A stretch of DNA of 64,000 bases, taken from Brevundimonas naejangsanensis. Its GTDB lineage: Bacteria; Pseudomonadota; Alphaproteobacteria; Caulobacterales; Caulobacteraceae. Numbering within the stretch: position 1 is the stretch's first letter; each line of letters opens with the position of its first letter. The notes under the pieces are model-generated. The model saw nothing but the letters and a program-made list of their open reading frames with translations, was not told the DNA's origin and did not search any database. Location: the NCBI RefSeq assembly GCF_000635915.2, contig NZ_CP015614.1:665501-729500 (forward strand), read 5' to 3'. Positions 37,777-46,224 of this stretch are shown here, piece by piece. A program made the position numbers and the translations under genes.

Positions 37777-39039
37777 ATGGGCGCTTTCGATTTCGCCGAC
37801 TTCTTCAGCCGCGATCTGGACGACCTGAAGCAGGAGGGCCGGTATCGCGTCTTCGCCGATCTGGAGCGGCTGTCGAAAGGCGCGCCCTACGCCTGGGATC
37901 ATCGGCGCGGGCGGACCATCACCATCTGGTGCTCGAACGACTATCTGTCGATGGGCGTCCATCCCGAGGTGGTCGAGGCGGCGCAAAATGCGATCCGCAC
38001 TTATGGCGCGGGCGCGGGCGGCACCCGCAACATCTCGGGCACCAGTCACGAGCACGTCCTGCTGGAACGCGATCTGGCCGATCTGCACGGCAAGGAGGCG
38101 GCGCTGCTATTCACTTCGGGCTATGCGGCCAATGACGCGGCCCTTTCGACGCTGGCCTCGCGCCTGCCGGGCGCGGTGATCTTTTCCGACGCCCTGAACC
38201 ACGCCTCCATGATCGAGGGCATGCGCCGCTCGGGCGTGGAAAAGCACATCTTCGCCCACAACGACTGGCGCGACCTGGACCGGCTGATGAGCGGGGTCTG
38301 CCGCTATCGGCCCAAGCTGGTCTGCTTCGAGAGCTGCTATTCGATGGACGGCGACTTCGCTCCCATCGCTGCCATCTGCGACGTGGCCGAAAAACACGGC
38401 GCCTTCACCTATCTGGACGAGGTCCACGCCGTGGGCCTGTACGGCGCGCGCGGCGCCGGCGTGGCCGAACGCGACGGCCAGTCGCGCCGCATCAGCATGA
38501 TCCAGGGCACCCTCAGCAAGGGGTTCGGCGCCATGGGCGGCTACGTGGCGGGCGATGCGGCGGCGGTCGATTTCGTGCGCAGTCACGCGCCGGGCTTCAT
38601 CTTCAGCACCGCCCTGCCGCCCTCGGTTGTGGCCGGGGTGCGGGCGGCTTTGCGGCATTTGAAGGCCGACGGCGCGCCGCGCCGGGCTCTGGCCGCGCGC
38701 GCCGCCTCGATCAAGACGGGGATGCAGCGACTGGGCCTGCCGGTCCTACCCAGCCCCAGCCACATCCTGCCGGTGATGATCGGCGACGCGGCTACGGCGC
38801 GGGCGGTGACGGACGCCCTGATGGATGAGCACGGGGTCTATATCCAGCCAGTCAACTTCCCCACCGTGCCGCGCGGGACCGAGCGGCTGCGCATCACGCC
38901 CACACCCCTCCATGATCAGGAGGACGAAGAGCATCTGCTCGAGGCGTTGGCAAAGGTCTGGCGCGAGAATGCCGACTGGCGTCGTTTTTCTTCTCTGGCG
39001 TTGATGAACCATCAGTACAGGGAACAGGTCTGGCCGTAG
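37777..39039 (+). CDS. hemA: 5-aminolevulinate synthase
   Basis: A 420-residue ALAS (glycine plus succinyl-CoA to 5-aminolevulinate, the first step of haem synthesis in alphaproteobacteria). Signatures: [52 protein letters not shown], the PLP lysine in [16 protein letters not shown], and [21 protein letters not shown] 37777 ([13 protein letters not shown]) fits family starts; ATG 37762 is possible. KBL and BioF are less likely because of the GTRNISGT phrase and overall match. It ends the PLP module; the chromosome probably has another copy. Confidence 0.9.
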   Translation: MGAFDFADFFSRDLDDLKQEGRYRVFADLERLSKGAPYAWDHRRGRTITIWCSNDYLSMGVHPEVVEAAQNAIRTYGAGAGGTRNISGTSHEHVLLERDLADLHGKEAALLFTSGYAANDAALSTLASRLPGAVIFSDALNHASMIEGMRRSGVEKHIFAHNDWRDLDRLMSGVCRYRPKLVCFESCYSMDGDFAPIAAICDVAEKHGAFTYLDEVHAVGLYGARGAGVAERDGQSRRISMIQGTLSKGFGAMGGYVAGDAAAVDFVRSHAPGFIFSTALPPSVVAGVRAALRHLKADGAPRRALAARAASIKTGMQRLGLPVLPSPSHILPVMIGDAATARAVTDALMDEHGVYIQPVNFPTVPRGTERLRITPTPLHDQEDEEHLLEALAKVWRENADWRRFSSLALMNHQYREQVWP

Positions 39040-39085
39040 GTTTCCGTCCACCGCATCGCCTGACCCGTCAGGTATGCGTGTCTTG

Positions 39086-39117
39086 GGTGTAAATACACCT
39101 TGAAGCCTGAGGTGTAA
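39086..39117. promoter_or_regulatory. GGTGTA inverted repeat with extra half site
   Basis: A perfect palindrome GGTGTAAATACACC (39086-39099), then GGTGTAA at 39111. It lies in the 168-base gap that separates the high-GC PLP module from the lower-GC peptidase module. It could be an operator or a mobile-element end; no promoter is clear. Confidence 0.4.
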
Positions 39118-39207
39118 CCCTTTGTCATTATTAGGTTCTCTGCCATGGAGAATGTCACTTGTTCTTCTGATTATGAGTTCTGAGCCTGAGTCGTTCATCT
39201 TCGGTGG

Positions 39208-40983
39208 TTAAGAGGCTTGCTTGAGAGCGATCCAATCGTTGACGACGGCTTCAAGCTGGTCGAGCGGCAGTTGACCCTGCTGAAGGATAAGGTCGTGGTA
39301 GGCGCGAATGTCGAACGCTTCGCCCAGGGCCGTTTCGGCGCGGCGTCTTAGGTCGATGATTTTCAACTCGCCGACTTTATAGGCTACCGCTCCGGCGGGA
39401 GCGCCGATGTAGCGAGCCAACTCGGTGTCGATGTTGATGTCCGCCAGAGCGGAGTTCTCAGTGAAACACGCTCGGGCCTGTTCATAGGTCCAGCCAAGGG
39501 CGTGAATTCCCGTATCGACCACCATCCGGCAGGCGCGCCACATCTCGGTCGACAGGCTGCCAAAGCGTTCGTAGGGGCTGCGATAGACGCCCATCTCGTG
39601 GCCGAGTCGCTCCGCGTACAAGGCCCAGCCTTCGCGATAGGCCAGCATGTCGCGCGCTTGGCGGAAGCTGGGCAGTTCCGGGTTTTCTTTCGCCAGCGCC
39701 ATATGGGTGTGGTGGCCCGGGGCCGCTTCATGAAGGGCTAGAGCGGGCAATTCATACAGGGGGCGCTGGTCCAGATGGGAGGTGTTGACCAGAAAGCGGC
39801 CGGGCTGTCCCGCCGCGAAGTCCCCGCCGCCGTAGCGGGCCGTGGTGTAGTTCTCTTCTACATCCAGAGGCACGGCTTCCACAGCAAAGGGTTGGCGAGG
39901 GAGTTGAGAGAACCAGGCGGGCAGGACGCCATCGATGCGTTTGGCGATGATGGCGGCCTGGTCCAGCAGAGCCTGCCGTGATGTGGCGTAGAACTGAGGA
40001 TCGGTTCTGAGAAATTCCAGCCAAGCCGCGAAATCGCCCTGGAAGCCCGTTTCGGCGATGACCGCGTCCATCTCCTTGCGGATCCGCGCGACTTCGGACA
40101 GGCCCAATGCGTGGGTCTGCTCAGCCGTCATGTCGGTGGTCGTGTAATAGCTGAGCAGGAAATCGTAATAGGCCCGGCCGTTTGGTACGGTGTTGATGCC
40201 AAGTGCTGGGCGGGCGGCTGCCCGATAGGGACCCTCGATGTAGGCCAGGGCCGAGAGTTGGGCGGGCCGAACATGATCACGCAGAGCCGCTATGGCTGCG
40301 AGGCGAAGGTCTCGGCGTCGTCGCTCCGGAATGGTCGAGGCCAGGTGCTCCAATGGAGCGAGCAGTGCGTCATCTTCGATAGCGCGCCGGGTCTGAGCGC
40401 CCAGAACATCCATGGCGACGCGAACGACGATATCGGGATGCGTCCAGCCCGTTGCGACCCCACGCTGAAGATTGGCCTGCTGCTGCTCGAAATAGGCGGG
40501 AATGGCTGTCAGTCGCTCAATCCAAGCCTGGGCTTCAGCTTCGGTGCGGGTTCGAAGGCCGCGCGCCGTATAGTAGGGCACATTGTAGAAGCCGTCGTGC
40601 GCCACGAAGGCGAAGCGATGTTCGTCCATCGCCAGGCCGTCGAGCCGCCAGTCGATCAGGCGAGCCATATAGTCGCGGTTGAGCGCGTCTTCCCCCGTCA
40701 GCGCTTTGATGTGCGGCGACCCAAGGCGTTCTTTCAGCGCCTTCAGCGCCTCCGTACGCGCCGCCAAGTCCTGCGGAGCTTCCATGGGCCAGTGCAGGCG
40801 CGCTGAAGGTTGATCGGACCGGCCCGTCTCGATGGGGTGGGTGGTGCTGAAGCGCTCGTAATCAGTGAACAAGGTCTGCAACTCGGGCGACGTCGCCGAT
40901 GCTGCGCCAGTTGGCGATATAACGCCTACCACGATGAGAGGCAGCAAAAGCCGTCTGCCGAGTTGGATAGTGTTCGCCATCAT
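39208..40983 (-). CDS. DUF885 family zinc-metallopeptidase-like protein (copy 1, intact motif)
   Basis: A 591-residue exported protein: signal peptide from MMANTIQLGRRLLLPLIVVG to SATS, then the DUF885 helical fold. The metal site is intact: LALHEAAPGHHTHMAL (HExxPGH) and the downstream glutamate in AYREGWALYAERLG. The tail motif PAGAVAYKVGELKIIDLR is also of family type. DUF885 proteins are predicted metallopeptidases with unknown natural substrates. The start ATG 40983 follows GGGAGG at seven bases. An operator copy lies 31 bases upstream. It is divergent from the aminotransferase gene. Confidence 0.87.
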   Translation of the reverse strand: MMANTIQLGRRLLLPLIVVGVISPTGAASATSPELQTLFTDYERFSTTHPIETGRSDQPSARLHWPMEAPQDLAARTEALKALKERLGSPHIKALTGEDALNRDYMARLIDWRLDGLAMDEHRFAFVAHDGFYNVPYYTARGLRTRTEAEAQAWIERLTAIPAYFEQQQANLQRGVATGWTHPDIVVRVAMDVLGAQTRRAIEDDALLAPLEHLASTIPERRRRDLRLAAIAALRDHVRPAQLSALAYIEGPYRAAARPALGINTVPNGRAYYDFLLSYYTTTDMTAEQTHALGLSEVARIRKEMDAVIAETGFQGDFAAWLEFLRTDPQFYATSRQALLDQAAIIAKRIDGVLPAWFSQLPRQPFAVEAVPLDVEENYTTARYGGGDFAAGQPGRFLVNTSHLDQRPLYELPALALHEAAPGHHTHMALAKENPELPSFRQARDMLAYREGWALYAERLGHEMGVYRSPYERFGSLSTEMWRACRMVVDTGIHALGWTYEQARACFTENSALADINIDTELARYIGAPAGAVAYKVGELKIIDLRRRAETALGEAFDIRAYHDLILQQGQLPLDQLEAVVNDWIALKQAS

Positions 40984-41013
40984 GGTCTTTCCTCCCTTAT
41001 CTAAAATTAATAT

Positions 41014-41037
41014 AACCAAAATCACGCGATTGTAGAG
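41014..41037. promoter_or_regulatory. Module C operator, site a
   Basis: AACCAAAATC, four bases ACGC, GATTGTAGAG. The left half is a perfect consensus, the right half matches GATTTTGGTT at about six of ten. It lies 31 bases before the DUF885 copy 1 start. Confidence 0.72.
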
Positions 41038-41081
41038 ATATTTTTTGGCATCGTCCTTGATTGCGGCTAATGAAATTATAT

Positions 41082-41105
41082 AACCATATTCACGCGATTT
41101 TGGGT
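41082..41105. promoter_or_regulatory. Module C operator, site b
   Basis: AACCATATTC, ACGC, GATTTTGGGT: the right half is nearly perfect. It lies 56 bases before the aminotransferase start, 68 bases from site a centre to centre. Confidence 0.72.
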
Positions 41106-41160
41106 TCGGTTGGTCCGGTCTCGTTATGAGCTGGCCGATTTGATCGAGGGGAAAGTGATC

Positions 41161-42330
41161 ATGAAATGGCCTGCGCAACGTCTGTCGAGCGGATCCAAGA
41201 AGAGCTTCGGCATGTATCAGGAGGCGTCAGAACTGGCGCGAAACGGCGCCGATCTGATCCGCCTGGAGGTCGGCCGTCCATGGGCCGACACGCCGCTGCA
41301 TATCAAGGAGGCGGCGAAGGCCGCCCTTGATGCGGGCATTGTGCATTATGGAGATTTTCGCGGAACCCTCAGCCTTCGTCAGGCGCTGGCGGCCAAGCTC
41401 AAGAGCTTCAACAGGATTGACGTTGATGCCGACGAAATCCTGATCACCAATGGTCTGACTCATGCCTCTTATGCAGCCTTTATGGCTGCTATCGACCCCG
41501 GCGACGAGGTCATCCTGCTTGAGCCCTATTATCCGCAGCACATCGGCAAGGTGGAGATGGCGGGCGGCGTCGTGGTGTCTGCGCCTCTCGATGCCTCGGA
41601 CAATTTTTCAATCAAGCGCGAACTTATTGAAAGCCGGATCACGCCGCGAACGCGCATGATCGTCCTGGTGAACCCGTCCAATCCGACCGGGCGGGTCTAT
41701 ACGCGCGCTGAACTGCAGATCATCGCCGATCTGGCCCTTCAGTACGATTTGCTGGTCCTGTCGGACGAGGTCTATGAGTTCATCACCTATGAGGGCCACC
41801 AACACCTGAGCATTGCGGCCCTGCCAGGAATGCGAGAGCGCACCATTTCCTGCTACGCCTTCACCAAGGCCTACTCGATGGATGGCTGGCGGATCGGCTA
41901 TGTCGTGGCGGACAAGGCGTTGATGCCCGCCCTGCTGTCGGTGACGATGAACGATGTCACCCACGTCAACGTCTTCGTTCAGGAGGGCGCTCTGGCGGCG
42001 GTGACGGGCCCTCAGGAGCCTATGCTGGCCATGGTCGCGGCGGATCAACGCAAGCGCGACATGGTGGTCGAGGCATTGAACCGCATTCCCGGCATCACCT
42101 GCGAAGCGCCTCAGGGAGCCATTTATGCGTTCCCGGACATCAGTGCGACGGGGATGGCGTCCGCAGATCTGGCGCGTGCGATTTTGCGCGACGTGCATGT
42201 CGTGACCGAAGCCGGGGGCTTCTACGGTCCAGCGGGTGATCGCCATCTGCGCGTCTGCTTCGGGTCGGAATCGCAGGAGCGGCTGGTCGAAGGCATGGCG
42301 AGGCTGACCGCCTTCTTCAGCAAGCTCTGA
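41161..42330 (+). CDS. Class I/II PLP-dependent aminotransferase
   Basis: A 389-residue aminotransferase: LIRLEVGRPWADTPLHIKEA, ITNGLTHASYAAFMAAIDPG, NPSNPTGRVYTRAEL, VLSDEVYEFITYEG and the PLP lysine in YAFTKAYSMDGWRIGY. Closest in style to the aspartate/aromatic/branched-chain aminotransferase group; the substrate cannot be read. ATG 41161 (MKWPAQRLSSG) follows GAGGGGAAAG. In module C it would turn amino acids freed by the peptidases into keto acids. It is the only PLP enzyme in module C and lies outside the PLP module. Confidence 0.9.
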   Translation: MKWPAQRLSSGSKKSFGMYQEASELARNGADLIRLEVGRPWADTPLHIKEAAKAALDAGIVHYGDFRGTLSLRQALAAKLKSFNRIDVDADEILITNGLTHASYAAFMAAIDPGDEVILLEPYYPQHIGKVEMAGGVVVSAPLDASDNFSIKRELIESRITPRTRMIVLVNPSNPTGRVYTRAELQIIADLALQYDLLVLSDEVYEFITYEGHQHLSIAALPGMRERTISCYAFTKAYSMDGWRIGYVVADKALMPALLSVTMNDVTHVNVFVQEGALAAVTGPQEPMLAMVAADQRKRDMVVEALNRIPGITCEAPQGAIYAFPDISATGMASADLARAILRDVHVVTEAGGFYGPAGDRHLRVCFGSESQERLVEGMARLTAFFSKL

Positions 42331-42339
42331 CAGTCCCAT

Positions 42340-42374
42340 CCCTGCATCGCCCGGAGGGGGAAGGCGATGCAGGG
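42340..42374 (+). terminator. Perfect 12-bp hairpin after aminotransferase gene
   Basis: CCCTGCATCGCC, loop of 11, GGCGATGCAGGG. The T-rich part (CTATTTTGG) is six bases away, so it may be an intercistronic stabiliser rather than a full terminator before DUF885 copy 2. Confidence 0.6.
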
Positions 42375-42406
42375 GCGATCTATTTTGGCAGGAGAGGGGA
42401 AACCAG

Positions 42407-44071
42407 ATGAAAAAGATGAGGGTAGGTCAGCTCGCCGGCGCTTTGGCGCTTGTGTTGGCGTGGGGAGGCGCAGGCGTCGCCGCCGCCAGTGACCATGCGG
42501 CCCTGATAGGTCTCTATGATGAGTTCCGCAGTCTGACGCAGCCAGCGATCAAGAGCGGCGTGCCGGATTATACGCCCCTCGCGATGGAGCGGCAGCTGGA
42601 CGCGCTCGAAGCGCTTAAGGCGCGGCTGGAGGCTATCGACGATTCGCGCTGGCCGGTGTCGGAACGGGCGGATTACATGCTGGTGCTCGCCGAGATGCGT
42701 GGACTGGAGTTCCAGCATCGCGTTCTTCAGCCGTGGAAACGCGATCCCGCCTACTATAGCGTCACCAACCTGGGCTTTGGCCCCAAGCTCCATAACGCCT
42801 TTGATGTGCCGCAGCTTCCGATCGCCGCTCCGGCGGTCGTCCAGTTGAAGGCGAGCCTAGAAGCGGCGCCAGCCATTCTTGCTCAGGCGCGGCTCAATCT
42901 GACCGATCCGCATCGTGATCTGGCGATGTTGGCCATTATTCAGAAGGACGTGGAGATCAACGTCTTTTCGCGACTGGCGGAGCAGGCGCGCCTTCATCAC
43001 CCGGAATTGGTTCAGCCTGCACTAGCGGCGGCTGAGGCGTCACGTGAGTTCCGGGATTGGTTGAAGGAAATCCAGGCGGACCTTCCCGTTTATGCTGGCG
43101 TCGGCGACGCCAACTACGACTGGTATCTGAAGTACGTCCTGCTGTTTCCTTATAGTGCAGATGAAATCCGCATCATCGGTCAGCGAGAGCATCAGCGGAC
43201 GACCGGCTGGCTGGCTATGGAAGCGCACCGGAACCGCAACCTTGAGCGGGTTGAACCCGTCGGATCGCGTGAGGCGTTCGATCGGGAGCGGGAGGAAGCG
43301 GATAACGAACTGCTCGCCTTTCTGCGCGACAATCAGATCGTCACTGTACCGGATTACCTGAGGCACAATCCTGATGAGGGGCCTTACATCCTGCCGTCGG
43401 AACGCGATCCGGCCCGAAAGGGCCTGTTTGAGCCGCCGCTTGACCTGCACTTCTTTTTCCAGGCCGAGTTCCGTGATCCGCGACCGTTACGCGCTCATAA
43501 CCTGCCAGGTCATGCGTTCGATCATCTGGAATGGATGCGGGACGAGCGTCCGATCCGCGGCAAGCCTCGGCTGTTCTTTGTCAGCGGGGTGCGATCCGAA
43601 GGATGGGCCTTCTATCTGGAGGAACTGATCCTGCAGATGGGCATGCTGGACGGCCGGCCTACGGGACGCGAAATCGATTATGTGCTGGCGGCCAAGCGCG
43701 CGGCCAGACTGGAACCCGAATTGAACATGCACGCCAACCGCTGGACCTATGCTCAGGCAAAGGATGCTTTGGTGAAGGGCACGCCGCGATGGATGGAGGC
43801 GGATGACGCCATCGCCGCCTTCGATATCGAGCTTTATCTGCGCCAGCCCGGCTACGGCATCGGCTACTACATGGGCAAGGTCGAGTTGGAAAAGCTGCTC
43901 TCTGAGCGGTTCATGGATCAGCGTGACGACTTTGTCCTGGGCCGTTTTCACGACGAATTTCGTGCTTCGGGCGCCTTGCCTATCTCGCTTATCCGTTGGG
44001 AGATGACCGGCCGAGATGACGAAGTGCGTGAAATGCGTCAGGCGCCGCCTATCCCGCAGCCGCGTCCTTAG
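42407..44071 (+). CDS. DUF885 family protein (copy 2), catalytic His-Glu pair lost
   Basis: A 554-residue exported protein with signal peptide MKKMRVGQLAGALALVLAWG to AAAS. The overall DUF885 frame is present (SEGWAFYLEELILQMGML; RQPGYGIGYYMGKVELEKLL), but where active members have HExxPGH this one reads RAHNLPGHAFDHLEW: the first histidine and the glutamate of the motif are not in place. It is therefore either inactive, or uses different chemistry. Closest in the window to copy 3 (both have PGYGxxYxxG). It follows the aminotransferase by 76 bases and ends at a strong terminator. Confidence 0.82.
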   Translation: MKKMRVGQLAGALALVLAWGGAGVAAASDHAALIGLYDEFRSLTQPAIKSGVPDYTPLAMERQLDALEALKARLEAIDDSRWPVSERADYMLVLAEMRGLEFQHRVLQPWKRDPAYYSVTNLGFGPKLHNAFDVPQLPIAAPAVVQLKASLEAAPAILAQARLNLTDPHRDLAMLAIIQKDVEINVFSRLAEQARLHHPELVQPALAAAEASREFRDWLKEIQADLPVYAGVGDANYDWYLKYVLLFPYSADEIRIIGQREHQRTTGWLAMEAHRNRNLERVEPVGSREAFDREREEADNELLAFLRDNQIVTVPDYLRHNPDEGPYILPSERDPARKGLFEPPLDLHFFFQAEFRDPRPLRAHNLPGHAFDHLEWMRDERPIRGKPRLFFVSGVRSEGWAFYLEELILQMGMLDGRPTGREIDYVLAAKRAARLEPELNMHANRWTYAQAKDALVKGTPRWMEADDAIAAFDIELYLRQPGYGIGYYMGKVELEKLLSERFMDQRDDFVLGRFHDEFRASGALPISLIRWEMTGRDDEVREMRQAPPIPQPRP

Positions 44072-44092
44072 GCGGGGCTGAAGCCTGCGCGG

Positions 44093-44133
44093 AAAAAAAA
44101 CGGGCGGGTCTGTTGCAGACCCGCCCGTTTTTT
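44093..44133. terminator. Strong bidirectional intrinsic terminator
   Basis: An A run, CGGGCGGGTCTG, loop TTG, CAGACCCGCCCG, a T run. The 12-bp stem is perfect and lies between the convergent DUF885 copies 2 and 3. Confidence 0.95.
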
Positions 44134-44136
44134 CGG

Positions 44137-45834
44137 TCAATCCTGGCTCAGGTCGACCTCGGACAGCGGAGTGTGATCCCACAGCTTTGATATTTCGTCG
44201 TCGTAACCCGTCAGGTCGTAACGCAACAAAGACACGGGGAGGCGGCCTGCGCGCATCAGGTAGTCGTGGAAGTCTTTCAGCACGAATTGATCGCCAAGTT
44301 GTCGAGCGCGATCCACCAGCAGTTTCTGTAGCTGGAACATTCCGACCGTATAACTCATCCCATAGCCGGGTGGTCGGCGCAGATAGATGGCGGCATCGAC
44401 CCGAGCCACGTTATCGTCGAGGAACGGCGTCCACGTCTTCCAGTATTCCATGGTTTGCTCGACGGTCATTTCGTTGCGCTGCATGCGCACATCGCCGATG
44501 GTGCGCGCGGCGCGAAACAGGCCGAAGACATAGATGAACTCCCGCGTCCGGGGGCGTTCATCGAACAGGCCCAGTTGCAACGGAACTTCTTCGACATAAA
44601 GGCCCCAGCCTTCGGTCCGGCCGCTGTCGCTGATGTGCGCGCGGATCGGATGGGTCACGCGCCGGGCCATGTGGCCGTCAAAACGGTGTCCGGGAATGGT
44701 CGCGTGCAGATGATCCGGGGAGACGTCTCGGTACATGATCTGTTCCCAGAACATCGGCCCATCGCGGCGAACGACCCAGGGCGCGTTGAAGCCCATCTCC
44801 TGCCAGGTCTGCGGCACGAAGTCGGGAATGGTGATGAACCCTTCCTCGACAAGCCACTTGCGGATCAGGGCGTCGCTACCGGCCAATTGCCCATGATACG
44901 CCTCTGCCGAGGTCGGCAGGTCGAGTTCCGGCAGATCGCGATTGCGATGACGCTCCAATACATAAAAGGCCCAGGTTCGATCCAGTTCTCGTTGGGCGAG
45001 ATCAACGATCTGATCCGAGTCGTAGGGCATCAGTCGGACATTGGTCAGGAACCAGTCATAGGCCTTGCGCCCGACGCCAGCCTTACCCGTCATCGAAGGA
45101 CGGTTCCTGATCAACCAGTCTTGGTAGTCAGCAATGGCCCTGCGCGAGGCCTGGATGGCGGGAAGCAGTTCCGGCTGGTCCGTTGCTGCCCTTTGCTCCA
45201 TGTCAGCATACCATCCCATCAGCCCGGCGGGTTCGACCGCTCGATAGGGCATGCCGTGGCCGACGCCGTCGCCGTTCGACAGGTTGTGAATGGCTAGATC
45301 GGCGTAGTCGGCCGCGACTGAGTCCAGATTGATCCGAGCCTGAGCCAGAAAGGCCGGGATGACCTCCAGGCGTGCGTGGAAGGCGGCCTTTTCATCGTCT
45401 GCGACCGGCAGGCTCGTATAGGCGAGTTGTTGTAGTTGATCGATGTAATAGCCGGGATCGCGGGCCCAAGGTTTGGTGACCTGCAACAGAAAGTCTCGCT
45501 GGTCCATCTGGGCGCGTACGGCCAAATAGTCGACTTTTTCGGACCGTCGCCACGAACCGGGATCCAGGGACGCAAAGCGAGCCTGCAGGGCCTGGAGCTC
45601 TGAAAGGCGGCGCTGGCTGGCGGCGGGGCTGTGGTCAGGCCAGGGGCCGACGCCTTGGTCCGCCGTTACGGCGCGAAACTCGGTGAACAGGTTCACCAGG
45701 GCGCTGTACTGGGAATGGCTCGCTACAGCCTGAGCCTGCGCGTCGGGTGTAGTGATTCTGGCCGATGCTCCGGACGCAATGGATAACGCTCCGATGGCTG
45801 TCAGGCTGAGTGCTAATAGGCGCGCTCTGGTCAT
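44137..45834 (-). CDS. DUF885 family protein (copy 3), catalytic glutamate replaced
   Basis: A 565-residue exported protein, signal peptide MTRARLLALSLTAIGALSIA to ASAR. Metal-site region: DHLHATIPGHRFDGHMAR, so the HExxPGH glutamate is Ala (HATIPGH), while the later glutamate is kept (RTEGWGLYVEEVPLQLGLFD). PPGYGMSYTVGMFQLQKLL is the family tail motif. ATG 45834 follows GGAGGGAG. Operator site c is 27 bases upstream. It is divergent from the large TonB receptor gene. The pattern resembles copy 2, suggesting one shared altered lineage. Confidence 0.82.
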   Translation of the reverse strand: MTRARLLALSLTAIGALSIASGASARITTPDAQAQAVASHSQYSALVNLFTEFRAVTADQGVGPWPDHSPAASQRRLSELQALQARFASLDPGSWRRSEKVDYLAVRAQMDQRDFLLQVTKPWARDPGYYIDQLQQLAYTSLPVADDEKAAFHARLEVIPAFLAQARINLDSVAADYADLAIHNLSNGDGVGHGMPYRAVEPAGLMGWYADMEQRAATDQPELLPAIQASRRAIADYQDWLIRNRPSMTGKAGVGRKAYDWFLTNVRLMPYDSDQIVDLAQRELDRTWAFYVLERHRNRDLPELDLPTSAEAYHGQLAGSDALIRKWLVEEGFITIPDFVPQTWQEMGFNAPWVVRRDGPMFWEQIMYRDVSPDHLHATIPGHRFDGHMARRVTHPIRAHISDSGRTEGWGLYVEEVPLQLGLFDERPRTREFIYVFGLFRAARTIGDVRMQRNEMTVEQTMEYWKTWTPFLDDNVARVDAAIYLRRPPGYGMSYTVGMFQLQKLLVDRARQLGDQFVLKDFHDYLMRAGRLPVSLLRYDLTGYDDEISKLWDHTPLSEVDLSQD

Positions 45835-45860
45835 GAAATCTCCCTCCTCCATTTTGGAAT

Positions 45861-45884
45861 AACCAAAATAATACGATTTCGGTG
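45861..45884. promoter_or_regulatory. Module C operator, site c
   Basis: AACCAAAATA, ATAC, GATTTCGGTG. It also overlaps ATTTTGG-AATAA-CCAAAAT (45851-45869), a second inverted repeat of the same half sites. It lies 27 bases before DUF885 copy 3. Confidence 0.72.
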
Positions 45885-46075
45885 ATGATTGCATAAAATT
45901 ATTTTAGAGATAAAGTATTTTCGCATCACCAATATCGAGAGATTGATGCTCCAATTAGACATACTCTGATAAAAAATTGCTAGTTGGATGGTTCCTGAGG
46001 ATGGCTGTCGAATTTTTCTGGCGAGCGCTGGTCGCTTGACGGTCGGCAATTTGTCCATATACAGAATGACAATAT

Positions 46076-46099
46076 AACCAAAATCACACGCTTATGGGT
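46076..46099. promoter_or_regulatory. Module C operator, site d
   Basis: AACCAAAATC, ACAC, GCTTATGGGT. Left half perfect. It lies 126 bases before the TonB receptor start. The 390-base gap 45835-46224 otherwise holds an AT-rich stretch and no gene. Confidence 0.7.
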
Positions 46100-46224
46100 A
46101 TGGTGGGGCGCTGTGAGGGACGAGGGGCGGCATGGAGGGGCGGCGGCATGTCGGCATCCAGGCCGAGTGCGGATTCAGCGTTGCCGTCGCCGAAGGGTGC
46201 GGACGCAAAATGGAGGTGAAGCTA

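Noticed and set aside
28945..39039. D-cycloserine biosynthesis cluster
   Set aside because: None of the expected biosynthetic genes (hydroxyurea-, O-ureidoserine-forming or cyclising enzymes) is present; only target-type and PLP genes are.
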